In this document: one piece after another, positions 63,934 through 64,000 of the stretch
Layout of the letters: each line of letters starts with the position of its first letter
Numbering within the stretch: position 1 is the first letter of the stretch
Source: Pseudomonas violetae
GTDB taxonomy: Bacteria > Pseudomonadota > Gammaproteobacteria > Pseudomonadales > Pseudomonadaceae
Length of the DNA stretch: 64,000 bases
Reading direction: 5' to 3'
Assembly (NCBI RefSeq): GCF_023072615.1
Contig: NZ_JAKNRW010000026.1
Span: 1 to 64,000 of the forward strand
Notes under the pieces: generated by a model
What the model was told of the DNA's origin: nothing
Database searches by the model: none
The model's input: only the letters and a program-made list of their open reading frames with translations
Made by a program: the position numbers and the translations under genes

Positions 63934-64000
63934 ATGTCTGAAGCTCGGTCTCGCCCGCTCAGCCGCGAAGCCCTGACGTTGCGCTCGGTACAGGGTAAAC

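Noticed and set aside
63959..64000. Possible 3' end of a minus-strand gene at the right edge
   Set aside because: Thirteen open codons followed by TGA are too few to call a gene, although the two-way terminator at 63899 would suit a convergent pair.
1..64000. CRISPR arrays, tRNA/rRNA genes, transposases
   Set aside because: No regularly spaced direct repeats, no cloverleaf or rRNA signature, and no transposase motif were seen on reading both strands; the repeats present are REP-type palindromes.

Overview
The window is a 64 kb chromosomal stretch of a fluorescent-group Pseudomonas. The evidence is the gene content and order damX-gltB-gltD-hemE, the GC-rich codon usage, the many 'GTGGGAGCGGGCTTGCCCGC' REP pairs, the DUF6124 gene, and Pseudomonas-type putA/putP and MCP genes. 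No rRNA, tRNA, CRISPR array, transposase or prophage gene was seen.

Layout. (1) 1-8061: conserved housekeeping block with the damX 3' end, gltBD (glutamate synthase) and hemE. (2) 8272-19138: a secreted lytic polysaccharide monooxygenase (LPMO) with a chitin-binding module, followed by a complete gspC-M type II secretion operon in canonical order. The LPMO is a probable substrate of this system. (3) 19131-21433: an MFS exporter divergent from a LysR regulator. (4) 21865-39575: a 20-gene, tightly overlapping minus-strand cluster for an aryl polyene (APE) pigment. It encodes an aromatic ammonia-lyase, an aryl-activating ligase fused to a dehydratase, two ACPs, ketosynthases (ApeO/ApeC and ApeR), ketoreductase, dehydratase, acyl- and glycosyltransferases, thioesterase, a LolA-like carrier, an MMPL exporter, a lipoprotein, a methyltransferase, a flavin-dependent halogenase-like enzyme and a half-length antiporter-like membrane protein. 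(5) 39930-49834: orphan ParA-type ATPase, trxC, selO, mscK-type channel, nhaP2-type antiporter and a chemoreceptor. (6) 50270-53180: a decay-rich accessory patch. It holds a colicin E3-type ribonuclease toxin split by one extra G in a G8 tract, its putative immunity gene, a structured repeat followed by a DUF6124 gene, a phoD pseudogene and a DUF559-like scrap. (7) 53186-63933: a zapA paralogue with a coiled-coil partner, a Cache chemoreceptor, an acyl-CoA dehydrogenase, and divergent putA/putP with five GTTGCA boxes between them.

How the genes work together. The LPMO and T2SS form a secretion/chitin-attack module. In the APE cluster, the lyase, thioesterase and ligase would supply an aryl starter, the ACP/KS/KR/DH set would extend and reduce it, and the acyltransferases, ApeM, ApeL and ApeN would move the product to the outer membrane. 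putA/putP form an autoregulated proline uptake and oxidation unit.

The least explained items are: the 220-250 bp structured element present twice (once next to DUF6124), the halogenase-like and antiporter-like genes inside the APE cluster, the REP pair that forms the N-terminus of the ApeN lipoprotein, and the frameshifted E3-type toxin. All functional calls come from reading motifs by eye; no database search was run.
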